DNA from: Rhodoblastus sphagnicola
GTDB lineage: Bacteria; Pseudomonadota; Alphaproteobacteria; Rhizobiales; Beijerinckiaceae
Assembly (NCBI RefSeq): GCF_002937075.1
Contig: NZ_NHSJ01000096.1
Location: 1-64,000, forward strand
Reading direction: 5' to 3'
Length of the DNA: 64,000 nucleotides
The position numbers and the translations under genes are program-made. Position 1 is the first letter of the stretch; every line of letters starts with the position of its first letter. The notes beneath the pieces are model-generated. The model was not told the origin of the DNA. It ran no database searches and saw only the letters and a list, made by a program, of their open reading frames with translations. Shown here in pieces: positions 55,001-62,592 of this stretch.

Positions 55001-58000
55001 CGGTCTCGCCGATCCAGATCGAATTGCTGTCAGAAATGCCGCCACCGCCGCCGATGCGGATCGAACCGCCCCAGGCGTTCAGCGTGCCGTCGACGGTCAC
55101 CTGCCCGACGCCGGAGATATCGATCGACTGCCCGGGATCGACGGTGAGTGCCGCGCCCTTGCCGACGACCAGACCGACCGCCGCCGGATCCGACGATAGG
55201 ACGCCAGCGGAGAGCGACAGGCTGGCCCCGCCGCGCTGGGTCAGCCGGCCTTTGGCGGAATCCTCCAGATACAGCGGCGGCGTCCAAAGCTCGAGGCCCG
55301 CAGACGGATCGCTTCCCGTGGCCACGGCGAACGCGCCTGCGGTGTAACGATAGACCGGCATGGTGACGTCGATCGTCGCACCATCGGCGACCGCCAGGCC
55401 CTTGTGGCCGTTGACGCTGTAGCTGGCGAAGCCGCTGCGGAACAGCGACGCATCGAGATTCAGCACGAGGCCCGCATCGCCGTCGCTTTGCTGAGCCTTG
55501 CTTCCGATCGCGATCACCCGGCCGGATTCGATCCTGAGCTTGCCGCCGCCTGAGACGCCGAACCCGGCGATCTCGCCGTCAAGGGTCAGCCGGCCGCCAG
55601 ACCGAACATTCCCTTGATCGGCCAAGAGCGTAACGTCGCCGCCCTTGCCGCCGCGCGTTTTCCCGGTCGACAGGATGGCGGCGCCGGACGAGACGTCGAT
55701 GGCGCCGCCGCTCGCGAGCGTGACGTTCCGGGTGGAATCGAAGGTGACGCTGCCGCCATCGACATAGGCGAGACCGGAGAGTTCGTTCGGATCGGTGAGA
55801 CCGTTGGTCCAGAGTCCGCGCACGTCGATGATCGCGCCGGTGCGCAGCGTCACGCCCGGCATCGTGGCCAGGATTGCGACCATGCCCAGGATATCTGTCT
55901 GGACGGTGACGCTGCCGCTGCGGGCGACGATGCCGGCATTGATGTCGACGGTCGGCGCGACCAGCTTGACCTGGCCGCCATTGGCCAGCGTCAGCGTCGC
56001 ATCGACCGCGATGGAGCCCCTGGTGGCGATCGTGAGGCCGCCGAGACCCTGTTCGTTGAGATGGCCAGCATCGAACCAGGCGGTGTTGGTGCGGACCGAC
56101 GGCAGGAGGTCGGTGGCGGACAGGCCGGCGCTGATGGCCGCGACATTGCTGAAGCGGACGTCCGAGCCGTAGGCGGCAACCTGGCTTGGCGTCGCGTCAT
56201 AGCGGCCGAGCCCGAGCGCGCCCTGCAGCGGCGCGGCGTTCTGCACCTGCCTGTAGCCGTCGGAGAGGCCCGCGACGCGCGCACTGGTCTGGCGCGCGCC
56301 CTTGACGACATCGGCGATGATATCCGCTTCGAAGATCGATGTGGGTGTCGAGAGGACGAGGTTGCCGGCATCGCGGCCGACGGTGTAGCCATCCTCCCAG
56401 CGCACGCTCTCGCGGCCGCGTCCAAGCGGGCTGTTCCACACCTCGGTGACGCCCCAGCGCTCGTGCTTGCGGATCCAGCCCTGGCCAAGGCCGTAGAACC
56501 TCATGTCGGCGCGCGCATTGTTGATGTTGTAGATACGACCGTCGGCTCCGAGCAAATTCGTGGTGATGATGTTGCCACCGTCGTAACGCACCGAACCGCC
56601 GGAGATGTCGAAGATCGAACCTTGCTGCGCGACGACTTCAGGAGCGGACAGCGTGATGGCGCCGCCAAGCGCGCTCCATTCGCCTATTCTGTGCGCGGTG
56701 TTGGCGAGATAACCACCAACCTCGATCAGCCCACCAGGGGTGTAATAGCGGTCGCTGTCATAGCCGCCAGCGCCCTTGGGCACGAAGATCAGGTTTCTAA
56801 TATCGACCCATACGTTTGCGTTTTTCAGATAATCGCTATCGCGGTTGAGCGGCGAGTCCCGCAGTTCATTGCCCTGGATATTGACCTTGAGGTTGTTGGC
56901 CGACATTGCCAGCGTCACGTCGCGCACTCCGGAGACGTCGAGGGTGGCGCCGTCCTCGACGAAGATGCGCTTGCCGGCGGAGACTGCCACCTGGCCGCCT
57001 TGCGCAATCGTCAGCGAGCCGCGCTTGAAGATCGCATTGCCGCCGGTGACGATCTCGATGCGCGACTGATCCATGCGGTCGGCGAGCTTCGACAGATTGT
57101 CGAACGCCCCGAAGGCCGCACTCGACCGCGCAGCGTTTTGCGGTGCGGATGCGGCAATCAGCGCATCGCGCTGACTGTTGAGCGCGGTCTCGGTGCTGTC
57201 AAGCTCGGGAACAATCGTCGAGACGCTGTCGGCGCCGAGGATGACGCGGCCTGACGTATCGGTCGCTGAGTTCAAAAGATGAATGGCGCCGCGGTTGTTG
57301 ACCGAGGTGGTCGAGATGAGAATCCCGTTTTGCGCTATCGTTTTGCCCGCGATCGTGATGTCGCCCTGCTGGCTGAAGATCAGGCCATTGTTGGTCACAT
57401 TGCCGGCACGGCTTTCCGCGCGCATGATCGGCGCGATCTCGTTTCCGCGCGTGGTCGAGAACGTGTTGGCGTCCGTACCGACACCGCGGCGCAGGATGAA
57501 GTCGTCGCCCGCGGCAAGTTGCGTCTGACCGAGCGGCGTCGAAATCGAGCCGGCATTAACGACCTCGCCGCCCATCAGAAGCGCGAAGCCGCCGCCATCG
57601 GTAACGGACGCCGGAGCATGGGTCGCGATCACCGCGCCAGCTTTGACCTCGACCTTACCGGCCCCTTCGCGCAGGCCCAGCAGCTCGGCCGCATCGGTGA
57701 AGCTCGGAGTCCAGGCCGATTCGGTCTGCGTCGAATAGATACCCTTCATAAATCGGTCGTCAGAAATCTTCGCGGTCGAGGCGATCAGCGCCCCGACATT
57801 GATCTGCGACGATCCACCGAAAATGATGCCGTTCTGGTTGATGATGTAGACCTGTCCCTTGGCATTGATGCCGCCAAGGATCTGGCTGGGCCGTCCGTCC
57901 GTGCCGAGCACGCGGTTCAGCGCCACCCAGTTGCTGGCGTCCTGTTTGAAGTTCACATCGGTCTTGCCGCCGACGTGAAACGTGTCCCAGGTCAAGATCG

Positions 58001-58457
58001 CTCTTTGCTGGGTCTGCTGAATCTCGACCTCGGTGCGATCACCGTTCGTGAACTGGGTCGGCAGGTTCGCGCCCCGCCAAAGATTTGCGGGGACATTCTG
58101 CGGAGCCGCCTGCAAGCCGCCGACCCCCAGACCATTTGGGATGCCGCTGTTGCCCGGCGCCGCTCGCGCCGCGTCACGCGCCGCTTGCTGCGTTGCCTGC
58201 ATCGCCCGGATGGCCTGCGTCGCGCGCTTCAACGAGTCCTGCGCATTGCGCGCCGCCCGCGCGGCCTCCTGCGAGTCCGACTGTGCTGCCGCGACCGCCG
58301 CTGCCGATGGCGCCGGTGTCCAGCCGCCGAGCGATCTGGCATGAGCTTCCGGCGAGACCATGAACAAAGCGAGCGCGCTCACGCCGACGAGCAGCGCGGC
58401 GTGGCGAGCATTGCGATAGGGGGAACCGGCAGAGCACGCAGCAACATTGACGGTCAT
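46020..58457 (-). CDS. Giant filamentous-haemagglutinin-like TpsA exoprotein (4145 aa)
   Basis: One uninterrupted frame encodes a secreted protein of two-partner-secretion type. Signal peptide: ARHAALLVGVSALALFMVSP with cleavage after AHA near residue 40. Residues ~50-98 are an Ala-rich coiled coil (AAQSDSQEAARAARNAQDSL). The TPS domain follows (WDTFHVGGKTDVNFKQDASN, GRPSQILGGINAKGQVYIIN, NQNGIIFGGSSQINVGALIA, residues ~150-240). Thousands of residues of Gly/Asn/Asp-rich beta-helix repeats fill the rest, and the C-terminus (PNNVVRLLGNGAFTAEDTKP) has no autotransporter barrel. AAGGAG lies 9 bases before the ATG. A TpsB pore is not in the window. Upstream on the same strand are fecR, fecI and an STN gene, suggesting surface signalling controls it. 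Adhesin or biofilm role by family. Confidence 0.9.
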   Translation of the reverse strand: MTVNVAACSAGSPYRNARHAALLVGVSALALFMVSPEAHARSLGGWTPAPSAAAVAAAQSDSQEAARAARNAQDSLKRATQAIRAMQATQQAARDAARAAPGNSGIPNGLGVGGLQAAPQNVPANLWRGANLPTQFTNGDRTEVEIQQTQQRAILTWDTFHVGGKTDVNFKQDASNWVALNRVLGTDGRPSQILGGINAKGQVYIINQNGIIFGGSSQINVGALIASTAKISDDRFMKGIYSTQTESAWTPSFTDAAELLGLREGAGKVEVKAGAVIATHAPASVTDGGGFALLMGGEVVNAGSISTPLGQTQLAAGDDFILRRGVGTDANTFSTTRGNEIAPIMRAESRAGNVTNNGLIFSQQGDITIAGKTIAQNGILISTTSVNNRGAIHLLNSATDTSGRVILGADSVSTIVPELDSTETALNSQRDALIAASAPQNAARSSAAFGAFDNLSKLADRMDQSRIEIVTGGNAIFKRGSLTIAQGGQVAVSAGKRIFVEDGATLDVSGVRDVTLAMSANNLKVNIQGNELRDSPLNRDSDYLKNANVWVDIRNLIFVPKGAGGYDSDRYYTPGGLIEVGGYLANTAHRIGEWSALGGAITLSAPEVVAQQGSIFDISGGSVRYDGGNIITTNLLGADGRIYNINNARADMRFYGLGQGWIRKHERWGVTEVWNSPLGRGRESVRWEDGYTVGRDAGNLVLSTPTSIFEADIIADVVKGARQTSARVAGLSDGYRQVQNAAPLQGALGLGRYDATPSQVAAYGSDVRFSNVAAISAGLSATDLLPSVRTNTAWFDAGHLNEQGLGGLTIATRGSIAVDATLTLANGGQVKLVAPTVDINAGIVARSGSVTVQTDILGMVAILATMPGVTLRTGAIIDVRGLWTNGLTDPNELSGLAYVDGGSVTFDSTRNVTLASGGAIDVSSGAAILSTGKTRGGKGGDVTLLADQGNVRSGGRLTLDGEIAGFGVSGGGKLRIESGRVIAIGSKAQQSDGDAGLVLNLDASLFRSGFASYSVNGHKGLAVADGATIDVTMPVYRYTAGAFAVATGSDPSAGLELWTPPLYLEDSAKGRLTQRGGASLSLSAGVLSSDPAAVGLVVGKGAALTVDPGQSIDISGVGQVTVDGTLNAWGGSIRIGGGGGISDSNSIWIGETAVLDVAGRAFSAVDVRGRRYGAVLDGGNITIGGTVDLSSGQPGGPLAFVVVRDGALLDASGAATTLDLLNGGPTEVASRGGAISFASSDGLDLRGTWRAAAGGAGAAGGTLTVSLGTPEYRDVNASGYRSRDLIVTQTAPISALAADATPASANGSLVFGKAAIGVDQIEAGGFGNLNLLSYGIIAFDGDVSLAMRQSLQLFSTSLALAETSKADARVTLSAPYMRLLGVPDIRSDGGGHLPVINGGAPSARQSAARFSATSGLLDVQRSVTFGVSGAGPSFTLDRRGFADVELQSSGDIRFLHSGGLNATVLQTRGDLVLAAQQIYPATGASAIVRAGWLGGVGGNRFYDPAYSLTIRGAGQAPVAQPYSAFGTLSLGASTINQRGVVRAPLGTIGLGNESGANTINLLPGSITSTSSKGLIMPYGGTVDGIDWYYADKKIALEGAVSATRGVSLFGVKVDVQSGALIDLSGGGDLTGAGFVSGRGGSIDVLRNPLIKANPVYGISTSGNAVYAIVPNQASGYAPVGPDAGAGNPLVGQQITLDGSVPGLPAGTYTLMPSTYALLPGAFRVEIAATPESRGLTGRAAMADGSYVAAARLGVANTNIRDSLARQVILTPARVTRTYSLYNETNYARFALADAARLGVPRAMLPLDGQNLYLNLVSGAGANAFRFHGAVDFSAGQGGYTGSASLLGNNTGSGIEILAAGAAATEGFTGVSVYADDLNALSARRLTIGAKPTVTYGQKGNYVEFLNTDQSFSITLREGAMLRAAEVFLVTGWKRFTGEVGAITIEAGAGINTLGMGDTPFDSTNGFIYTPSSNGHGGSMLAVSNGRLDILPAGSSITSQGAILIGACGATGNCNAPTTLYSEGTIGFATTNRFELGDNVRFGARNLALGVGAVNVGTREALAAAAATNVLPSGLTLNQTVLDRLLKGDTSTGAPALESLILTAREAVNFFGTVKLDTYDASGKSRIANLVFGTPAIYGAGGSGDVATIRTENLVWSGGTGGPGAVITGGAGTGSGSLVIDAERITFGYGPKTQVSGVDDAGRLTLGFASVNLNASDRITANHKGSLAVYQSQGAYVTGAGYSYSGGALNISTPLLTGEAGSINRITVGGAISVTAPSGAMAGTVLGAEALGAELALDGASVSIATAVTLPSGRLTVSATGDIVLSDAARIDMAGREITFSDVKKYSWGGEVILESRNGDIRQAAGSTIDISAKYNHAGRLTASALGAGAGTVDLQGAILGATSGQYVAGGTIVPYRGGFIDVRAQRLGGSGTLSDQFAALNARLNAGEVFGGRSFQLKQGDLVIGDGLRAGDVNLSLDGGHLTVTGTIDASGAEVGSIRLAANGGLTLTGSAVLDAHGERLRVDSYGKIIDSPNRAIVQLSSGSGVLTLASGVRIDLRHGAKATVGAAPGQYDGVLRGTLELNAPRLGADDIAIDASGALTIQGARSIAVNAVRVYSGAEAPVGTETTASGRPYQFIDQDWLNHRHTESSDFINAALGNATLMNGKLAGLNNAAYRDAFHLRPLVEVRTEGDLVVKGDLDLSGHRYDGVNPNFPHTSVYGSGEVGVLTLRAGGNLDIYGSINDGFAPPPATPDDDGWILRPGAVPFGGDVTVPNGSVTLADGTIFAPGRTLNYDLPVKALTVPTGTRLPAAAVLNGAVLLPANTILAGDVYAADGSLLYAAGARLAQAVTLPAGTRLGAGFVVPADLSLKAMVWPKGVALPYAVTLDGDLTLPMGGLIPSQTVVKLPNGALSVRLRPADANGRQGANWAVASMLPAGSQSWSMRLVAGADLGAADSRMLRPRDATGNLTLADTHFSVFDKYQKTITPGTPARPGGAWYWSDQGAADWGTQAGTRIPDDYGPDSMCADGPYECVHYNYTVTALAVADLGLDTDWASWGLSGPLKAGDPVPAFFESTLLGSPGYLVSLGEPIPATPDKVVIGDLLGYIPFNPIFSVVRTGTGDLDLVAGGNLAQRSPYGVYTAGTQSQGVGAAFDQPRALIRDGKVLGKEGADYESLVSGDGRLSHAWYPTGGGNLLLRAGGNLTGDLWTGIGISEETRGGSKPNADPTSWLWRQGRAPGSDAGAAWWINFGSYVRSDDYPTFEYDRLPYLVGFTGFGTLGGGDLKVDVGGNAGAIDRIVEDNPRPFRSQGLVLAVGSTGRVNAQGDLVLTGGGDLDVRIGGSLNPNLLATATDLDPSGSAQLLNGLIANLRGNSSVSAASIGNIRLQYGVSATREVRPYDPYTVTQAGMFGGPTLLPGDATFALTSRADLVVGGVIDATRRETIDTDPNTPSVWFSLWSDRTAIDLFAAGGNLTPGNAKMPLNRFGINDVSYPSILRAVAPSGSIFAAPYNAGTLLLAPSPNGQLEWLAGQSIYGGVVSRSSADPAILTTPFRPATLASLDPQAFRDGNNLFAFGANTASGQYALDPARFYALGGDIVGLMTGELQTGFYGELAGKTFYSAGGAVWMKAGRDIVNSGHNLGESGVAVTGSSNTGQTKSNLIVHTAESDVSIISAGRDIIYSSFNIAGPGTLEISAGRNIRMEDRASVTSLGAYSPGDSRPGASILLQAGVGASGPDYAKLAALYLDPANLAVTGVPLADQNGKVARTYEKELADWLKERHGFAGAVEQALAYFNTLKPEQRGVFLRTVYFAELREGGREYNDPNSSRFHNYIRGREAIATLFPEGEAETRSGDIIMFGGAGVKTLFGGDIQMLTPGGKQVIGVEGAAPPPPTAGIVTQGSGNIQMYSKGSILLGLSRIMTTFGGDILAWSAEGDINAGRGAKTTIVYTPPKRVYDDYGNVKLSPQAPSSGAGIATLNPIPEVKAGDIDLIAPLGKVDAGEAGIRVSGDINIAAMQILNAANIQAQGKSTGIPTVQAPNISAGLTASNATAATQQTALPKQGSGNDRPSVIIVEVLGYGGGTGEEQPDSEQRRSRGRQSSTNYDPNNVVRLLGNGAFTAEDTKPLTTAERDTLANQIVNPNRGEAAP

Positions 58458-58619
58458 CGGGCGGCTCCTTCGGCCAACAATAGGCCTCCGATGCAGCAGC
58501 GAGATGTCGCCGCCGCCTCGGGGTTACGAGAGGTCTCACTGCTAAGAGTGAATCCCGAAGGGGTGGCGTGCACGCTCTGGAAGGATTTTTTAGAAATTTA
58601 TCTGGGGCCGAAAGGCAAA

Positions 58620-59621
58620 TCAGCTCAGGAGCACGATTCCACCCGGCAAACGCTGGAGTTTCGCGCTGAACGCGCGCTCCAATTGCAGAAGGACCTGATT
58701 CATCTGGTCGATGCGAAAACGGCCGCTGAGCTGCTTCTGGCTCAGGGCCGCATTCATCAAAATGATGCGGCCGGGCCGATATCGGTTGATTTCTTCAATG
58801 GCCTCAACGATCGGGGTGTCGCGAAATTCGACGATGCCACGCTGCCAATCTGAGGCATGCTGCAGATCAATTGCGGCAATCCGTCTCAGGCCGGCAAGGT
58901 CGTAACGCACGCGCTGTCCGGCCCGCAACTCAGCCACCTCGGCTCCACGCTCGATTTGCACCACGCCCTCGAAGCAGGTCACACTGACCGGAGAATGCTC
59001 GCCACTTGCCGTGTAGCGAACATCAAACCTGCCGGATTCGGCGATGGTCCTCCCGTTTGCCGCCAGGACCACGAGCGATCGCGCCGGACGCGCCAGCGTC
59101 TCAAAAGACGCCTCACCAACGATCAGTTCAATGCGATCCACCCCAGCTTCCGCGGGACGGACGGCCAGGCTCGTTTGTGTGTTCAGACTAATCGCCACGT
59201 CGCCGGCAAACGTGACATTGCGCTGTTCGCCAGTAGCAGTGCGGTAATCCGCATTCAGCTCCGATAAGGATGGCCAAAGTCCAAGCGGCGGATTGAGCAT
59301 GCCGTAGACTGCCGCGCCCGCAAGAACCGTAGCGCCGCCACTCAAGACCATGCGGCGACTCATCGTCCTGCGCCGTTGTCCGAAAGCATCGAGTTCGCCT
59401 AAAAAGTCCTCATCCGGCTCGAACGTGGCGCGGCCGGCGGCGCCGACCTTACTCCATACGCGCTTTGTCTCGACAAATGCGGCTTCATGCTGGGGACTGC
59501 GCGCGCGCCAGAGCTTCAGCGCCGCGGCGTCCTCCGGCGCCATGTCTTTGGATATGAGCTTTCGTACCCAGGTGACCGCCTCCCGTTCAATCTGGTCCAG
59601 ATCAGAATGTGCCTTGCTCAT
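58620..59621 (-). CDS. FecR-type anti-sigma / sigma regulator
   Basis: A 333-residue single-pass membrane protein: DUF4880 N-terminal part (IEREAVTWVRKLISKDMAPE and LWRARSPQHEAAFVETKRVW), membrane segment MVLSGGATVLAGAAVYGMLN near residue 100, FecR domain (YRTATGEQRNVTFAGDVAIS, VTCFEGVVQIERG) and a C-terminal STN-like DUF4974 part (DTPIVEAIEEINRYRPGRII). It should transmit an outer-membrane or periplasmic signal to the sigma factor encoded just upstream. The start at 59621 is chosen by family alignment; the longer frame to 59837 overlaps the sigma gene. Confidence 0.9.
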   Translation of the reverse strand: MSKAHSDLDQIEREAVTWVRKLISKDMAPEDAAALKLWRARSPQHEAAFVETKRVWSKVGAAGRATFEPDEDFLGELDAFGQRRRTMSRRMVLSGGATVLAGAAVYGMLNPPLGLWPSLSELNADYRTATGEQRNVTFAGDVAISLNTQTSLAVRPAEAGVDRIELIVGEASFETLARPARSLVVLAANGRTIAESGRFDVRYTASGEHSPVSVTCFEGVVQIERGAEVAELRAGQRVRYDLAGLRRIAAIDLQHASDWQRGIVEFRDTPIVEAIEEINRYRPGRIILMNAALSQKQLSGRFRIDQMNQVLLQLERAFSAKLQRLPGGIVLLS

Positions 59622-59721
59622 CTCATCTTCGCGCCCTTCGCCGCCGCGTCCGTGAGCAAGCCGGCTGCGATTGCAGACGCTCTTACTTCTAAGACGTTTC
59701 CCGACGACCGCATGTGCACGC

Positions 59722-60237
59722 TCAATCTTCCAATTCTTTGTAGCGCGCAACACAATGTTCGAGGGCCAACTGAAGCTCTTTCGCAACGAGACGCAGGGAA
59801 ACACCCATCCGGTCCGCGATTTCCTGACGGGACGCATTGCCGAACCGCGCCGCCAGAAAGATCATTCGTCTCCGGGGTGGAAGCTCGTCCACAATTGCTT
59901 TGAACGCCTCCAGGTCCGACCGTGCGAGTATTGTTTGTTCCGGCGTCGGCATATCGTCGGCGACTTCAAGCAGGCTTTCGGTATCCACAGCCGATATGGG
60001 GCGGCGCTGCTCCATCCGGCGCTGATCCCCCGCCACGTTCAACGCGATGCGGAAGAGATAACTGCGCGGACTTTGGACGACGCCGATCGATTCCGTGCGC
60101 GCCAGGCGCAGCCACGTATCCTGCATGGCGTCGCCTGCAAGATCGGCCGAGCCGAGGCGTTGGGTCAAACGCGCCTTCAGATCGTCGTAACGTTCGAGGA
60201 ACAGACGACGGAGATTGGACAATCCATGATCGGTCAT
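59722..60237 (-). CDS. FecI-type ECF sigma factor
   Basis: A 171-residue ECF sigma: region 2 FLERYDDLKARLTQRLGSAD, DAMQDTWLRLARTES and SPRSYLFRIALNVAGDQRR; region 4 LEAFKAIVDELPPRRRMIFL and EIADRMGVSLRLVAKELQLA. The ATG overlaps the stop of the STN gene (ATGA). Its gap to fecR is 100 bases. Probably activates tpsA, possibly through a promoter in the 162-base gap before it. Confidence 0.92.
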   Translation of the reverse strand: MTDHGLSNLRRLFLERYDDLKARLTQRLGSADLAGDAMQDTWLRLARTESIGVVQSPRSYLFRIALNVAGDQRRMEQRRPISAVDTESLLEVADDMPTPEQTILARSDLEAFKAIVDELPPRRRMIFLAARFGNASRQEIADRMGVSLRLVAKELQLALEHCVARYKELED

Positions 60238-60992
60238 CGCCCAATCCCGACCGGTCCGAGGGGGGGATCTATATTGTCGCAGGCCGTCATTTGAGACTCT
60301 TGCGGCACGATCAACATCAGGACCGGCGACACGAAACCGGCCGGGGGCGACTCACTCACCCGCACGCTGCGCAGAGCAACATCAATCTTTTGGTCGGAAT
60401 CAAACGCGCCGGTAGACCCGAGACGCTGGGTCTTCTGGACGGCGCCGTCTGGTGCGATCCAGAACACAGCGGCGAAACGGTAGCGGCCTGGCCGCACATT
60501 GCGAGATCGGCACAATGTATTCAGAAGACTTGCCTGTATCAGCCCGTAGTAGCGCCGCTGTTCCGGCGATCGAACCTGCTGGCTCGTCGGCTGATTGGCT
60601 GTCGATACCGGCAACAGCACGAACGTGGTCTCCTCGACGAACTCAGCCGCCAAACCGGTGCCAGACAAAAGCTTGCTGAGCGCTTGATCCGGCGAAAATG
60701 TTCCACGAACGTCACCGGATACTCGCCCGACCGCCAGGCTCGCGTCGAAGAGGGCCTCGCGTCCGGTCGCATCGCCATAGCGGCCGAGTGCGGTGTTGAG
60801 CGATTGCGAGGGGATATTGAACTCGATCGGCGCGATCGTCGGCCGTGTTTGAGCCATGACGAGATCGGACACCGCCACCATGCTTGCCACGGACAATGCG
60901 CATGCCCCGCACAGCCGCCACAATGTAGCCGGTGCAGCTACAACACAACTCGTATAATCCGGTCTCAGTTCGGCTTCGGCCGGCTGACGCAT
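60234..60992 (-). CDS. STN-domain signalling protein with TonB-like C-terminus (first copy)
   Basis: A 252-residue exported protein: hydrophobic signal segment (LCGACALSVASMVAVSDLVM), STN domain (IEFNIPSQSLNTALGRYGDA, LSKLLSGTGLAAEFVEETTF, residues ~60-145) and a C-terminal domain resembling TonB C-termini (GRYRFAAVFWIAPDGAVQKT, residues ~180-240). STN domains normally sit on TonB-dependent receptors and touch FecR. Here a free STN protein is coupled to the sigma gene by an ATGA overlap. The ATG at 60992 is preferred; a TTG at 61028 is an alternative. Confidence 0.82.
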   Translation of the reverse strand: MRQPAEAELRPDYTSCVVAAPATLWRLCGACALSVASMVAVSDLVMAQTRPTIAPIEFNIPSQSLNTALGRYGDATGREALFDASLAVGRVSGDVRGTFSPDQALSKLLSGTGLAAEFVEETTFVLLPVSTANQPTSQQVRSPEQRRYYGLIQASLLNTLCRSRNVRPGRYRFAAVFWIAPDGAVQKTQRLGSTGAFDSDQKIDVALRSVRVSESPPAGFVSPVLMLIVPQESQMTACDNIDPPLGPVGIGR

Positions 60993-61165
60993 TACCTCTG
61001 TCCCCGCCCTGGCAGATCGGGACAGCAACTCCAGCTTCCTAGCGCTACGATCTGCCCGCTGACGGTAGAAATTGCGCGTCAGCGCGCACCCCTAGCCAAC
61101 GCGGGGTTGATGCTAATAATCTAACATTACGGTTTGACGACAACCGGCGCCGCCGCTTCCCCTGC

Positions 61166-61507
61166 TTACGCCCCAGCGTGGACCATGGTGACCTCATCGT
61201 TCAGGCGCATTGGGGGCGGGCGGCTGGACGTCCTCGCTGATTTTCTGGCGGAGTTTCGGCCCTTGGGCACGCCGCCGTAACACTCCCATGCCATCGAGGC
61301 GGGATCGATGGCGACGCGCAAGCCGAGCCCAAGCTTGCGCCAGCGCTTGGCCGCGACTGTGAAGGCTGCTGCGTGGTCGGCATCGCGGTAACGCCAGCGC
61401 CGGAAGTCCTCGGCATCGACCGTCGTGGCCTCGCCGGCAACAACGCGGGCGATCCAGTCATGGGCCTCGTTGGCGAGGCGCGCGTCGTGGTCGTCCTGCC
61501 GCGTCAT
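61166..61507 (-). pseudogene. Truncated FecR-like N-terminal fragment
   Basis: 113 codons beginning MTRQDDHDARLANEAHDWIA and DAEDFRRWRYRDADHAAAFT, a DUF4880 segment as at the start of FecR proteins. Similarity ends near AIDPASMAWE, before any membrane segment or FecR domain, and the tail is Arg/Ser-rich nonsense. A degraded paralogue of the fecR at 58620, or a leftover of the second module. Confidence 0.6.
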
Positions 61508-61524
61508 GTCTCGCCGCCGTCCGT

Positions 61525-61714
61525 TTCGCTTCTCCATACAAGTCTGATCGACGCATGCAGCGGCTATGAAGAGGGAGTGAAGGATGCTCATGGCAAAGGG
61601 GTAACACCCCTGTTTTCACAGATGGTCGCTTTGCATGGACAGGACGCCAGCGCCGTTGCGCAGCAACTCAAGCGCCTTGGTGCGTCGGTTGATGACGATG
61701 GGTCTCTCATGGGA
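61525..61714 (+). pseudogene. DUF2383 fragment cut by an IS21-type end
   Basis: LHTSLIDACSGYEEGVKDAH and GKGVTPLFSQMVALHGQDAS align with residues ~20-75 of the intact DUF2383 protein at 10441. The start codon region is missing on the left, and similarity stops at GSLMG where the IS21-like terminus begins (61715). Confidence 0.75.
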
Positions 61715-61985
61715 TGTCAATCGGCGTCCAAAATTGACCCCTCCAAACAGCGCGCGCGGTGGGGTGAGTGATGGGTCTTTGGGTCAGGCGCGGTTTTTCA
61801 GCCGCCAGCTTTCGTTGCCGGTCTCGACAATGTCGCAATGGCGCGTGAGCCGGTCGAGCAGCGCCGTCGTCATCTTGGCGTCGCCGAACACTGTCGGCCA
61901 TTCGCCGAAGGAGAGGTTGGTGGGGGACGACGATCGAGGTGCGTTCGTAAAGGCGGCTGATCAGGTGGAACTGCAACTGACCGCC
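61715..61985 (-). mobile_element. IS21-family remnant: one terminus and istB 3' end
   Basis: TGTCAATCGGCGTCCAAAAT at 61715 is a typical IS21-type terminus. Inside, the minus strand encodes the end of an IstB ATPase: [20 protein letters not shown], then after a one-base insertion near 61922 [20 protein letters not shown] and [20 protein letters not shown] to the stop near 61793. The rest of istB, istA and the other terminus are absent. Confidence 0.82.
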
Positions 61986-62082
61986 GGATTGCGCGAAGGG
62001 CGGATGACTGAGGCGGAGTTTGACCGCCTGTTTAAGGTACGCCCATTCCTCCCTGAATATTTTGCTGGTCAATATCGCGATT

Positions 62083-62439
62083 TTAGCCAAGCCCCTTCGC
62101 CGTTTGCTGGGTCAGTTGCATCGGCCCCTTGACGCCCGTCTGCGAGCAGGCGCAGGAATTGAATCGCGCTTCCTGGTAGGAGACGGTGAGGGCCAGATCG
62201 ACCGGCGCGCCGTCGTTCTGAGCCGCAGCCGAAATCATCTGCACATTGCTCGATTGGCTCTGCATCGCCGCTCCAACGTTTGACGATCCAAGCGCGCCGG
62301 GGTTGGACGTGAAGCCGTTCGGACATTGCGAGGCGAGCGGTGTATTGTTTTTGAGAAGCGCATCGCCCGATGGGCAATTACTCGCAGACGCGACGCCAGC
62401 CAAGAGCAAGGCGCCGATGAAACCGCCAAAGCGCTTCAT
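62083..62439 (-). pseudogene. Truncated lytic transglycosylase (SLT-type) gene
   Basis: Starts normally (MKRFGGFIGALLLAGVASAS, signal peptide) and reaches the SLT motif region VDLALTVSYQEARFNSCACS and TGVKGPMQLTQQTAKGLG before a stop at the junction with the IS21 remnant; the catalytic Glu is in YQEARF. A complete domain needs some 60-80 further residues. Cysteine-rich small transglycosylases of this kind occur in conjugation or secretion clusters, so it may be a trace of a lost element. Confidence 0.7.
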
Positions 62440-62592
62440 TTCAGGCTCCCGCGCCAGGAAAATTGTCGCAGGATGCCGCCAAACGGTGTGCCTGCTGTCG
62501 TTAAACCGTGATATTTCCTCGTTAGCGTCCATTTCCAATAAGCTCTCGTGGGAACGCGATCCGATCTTGGCCTTCATCAGCAGGTTCATGCC

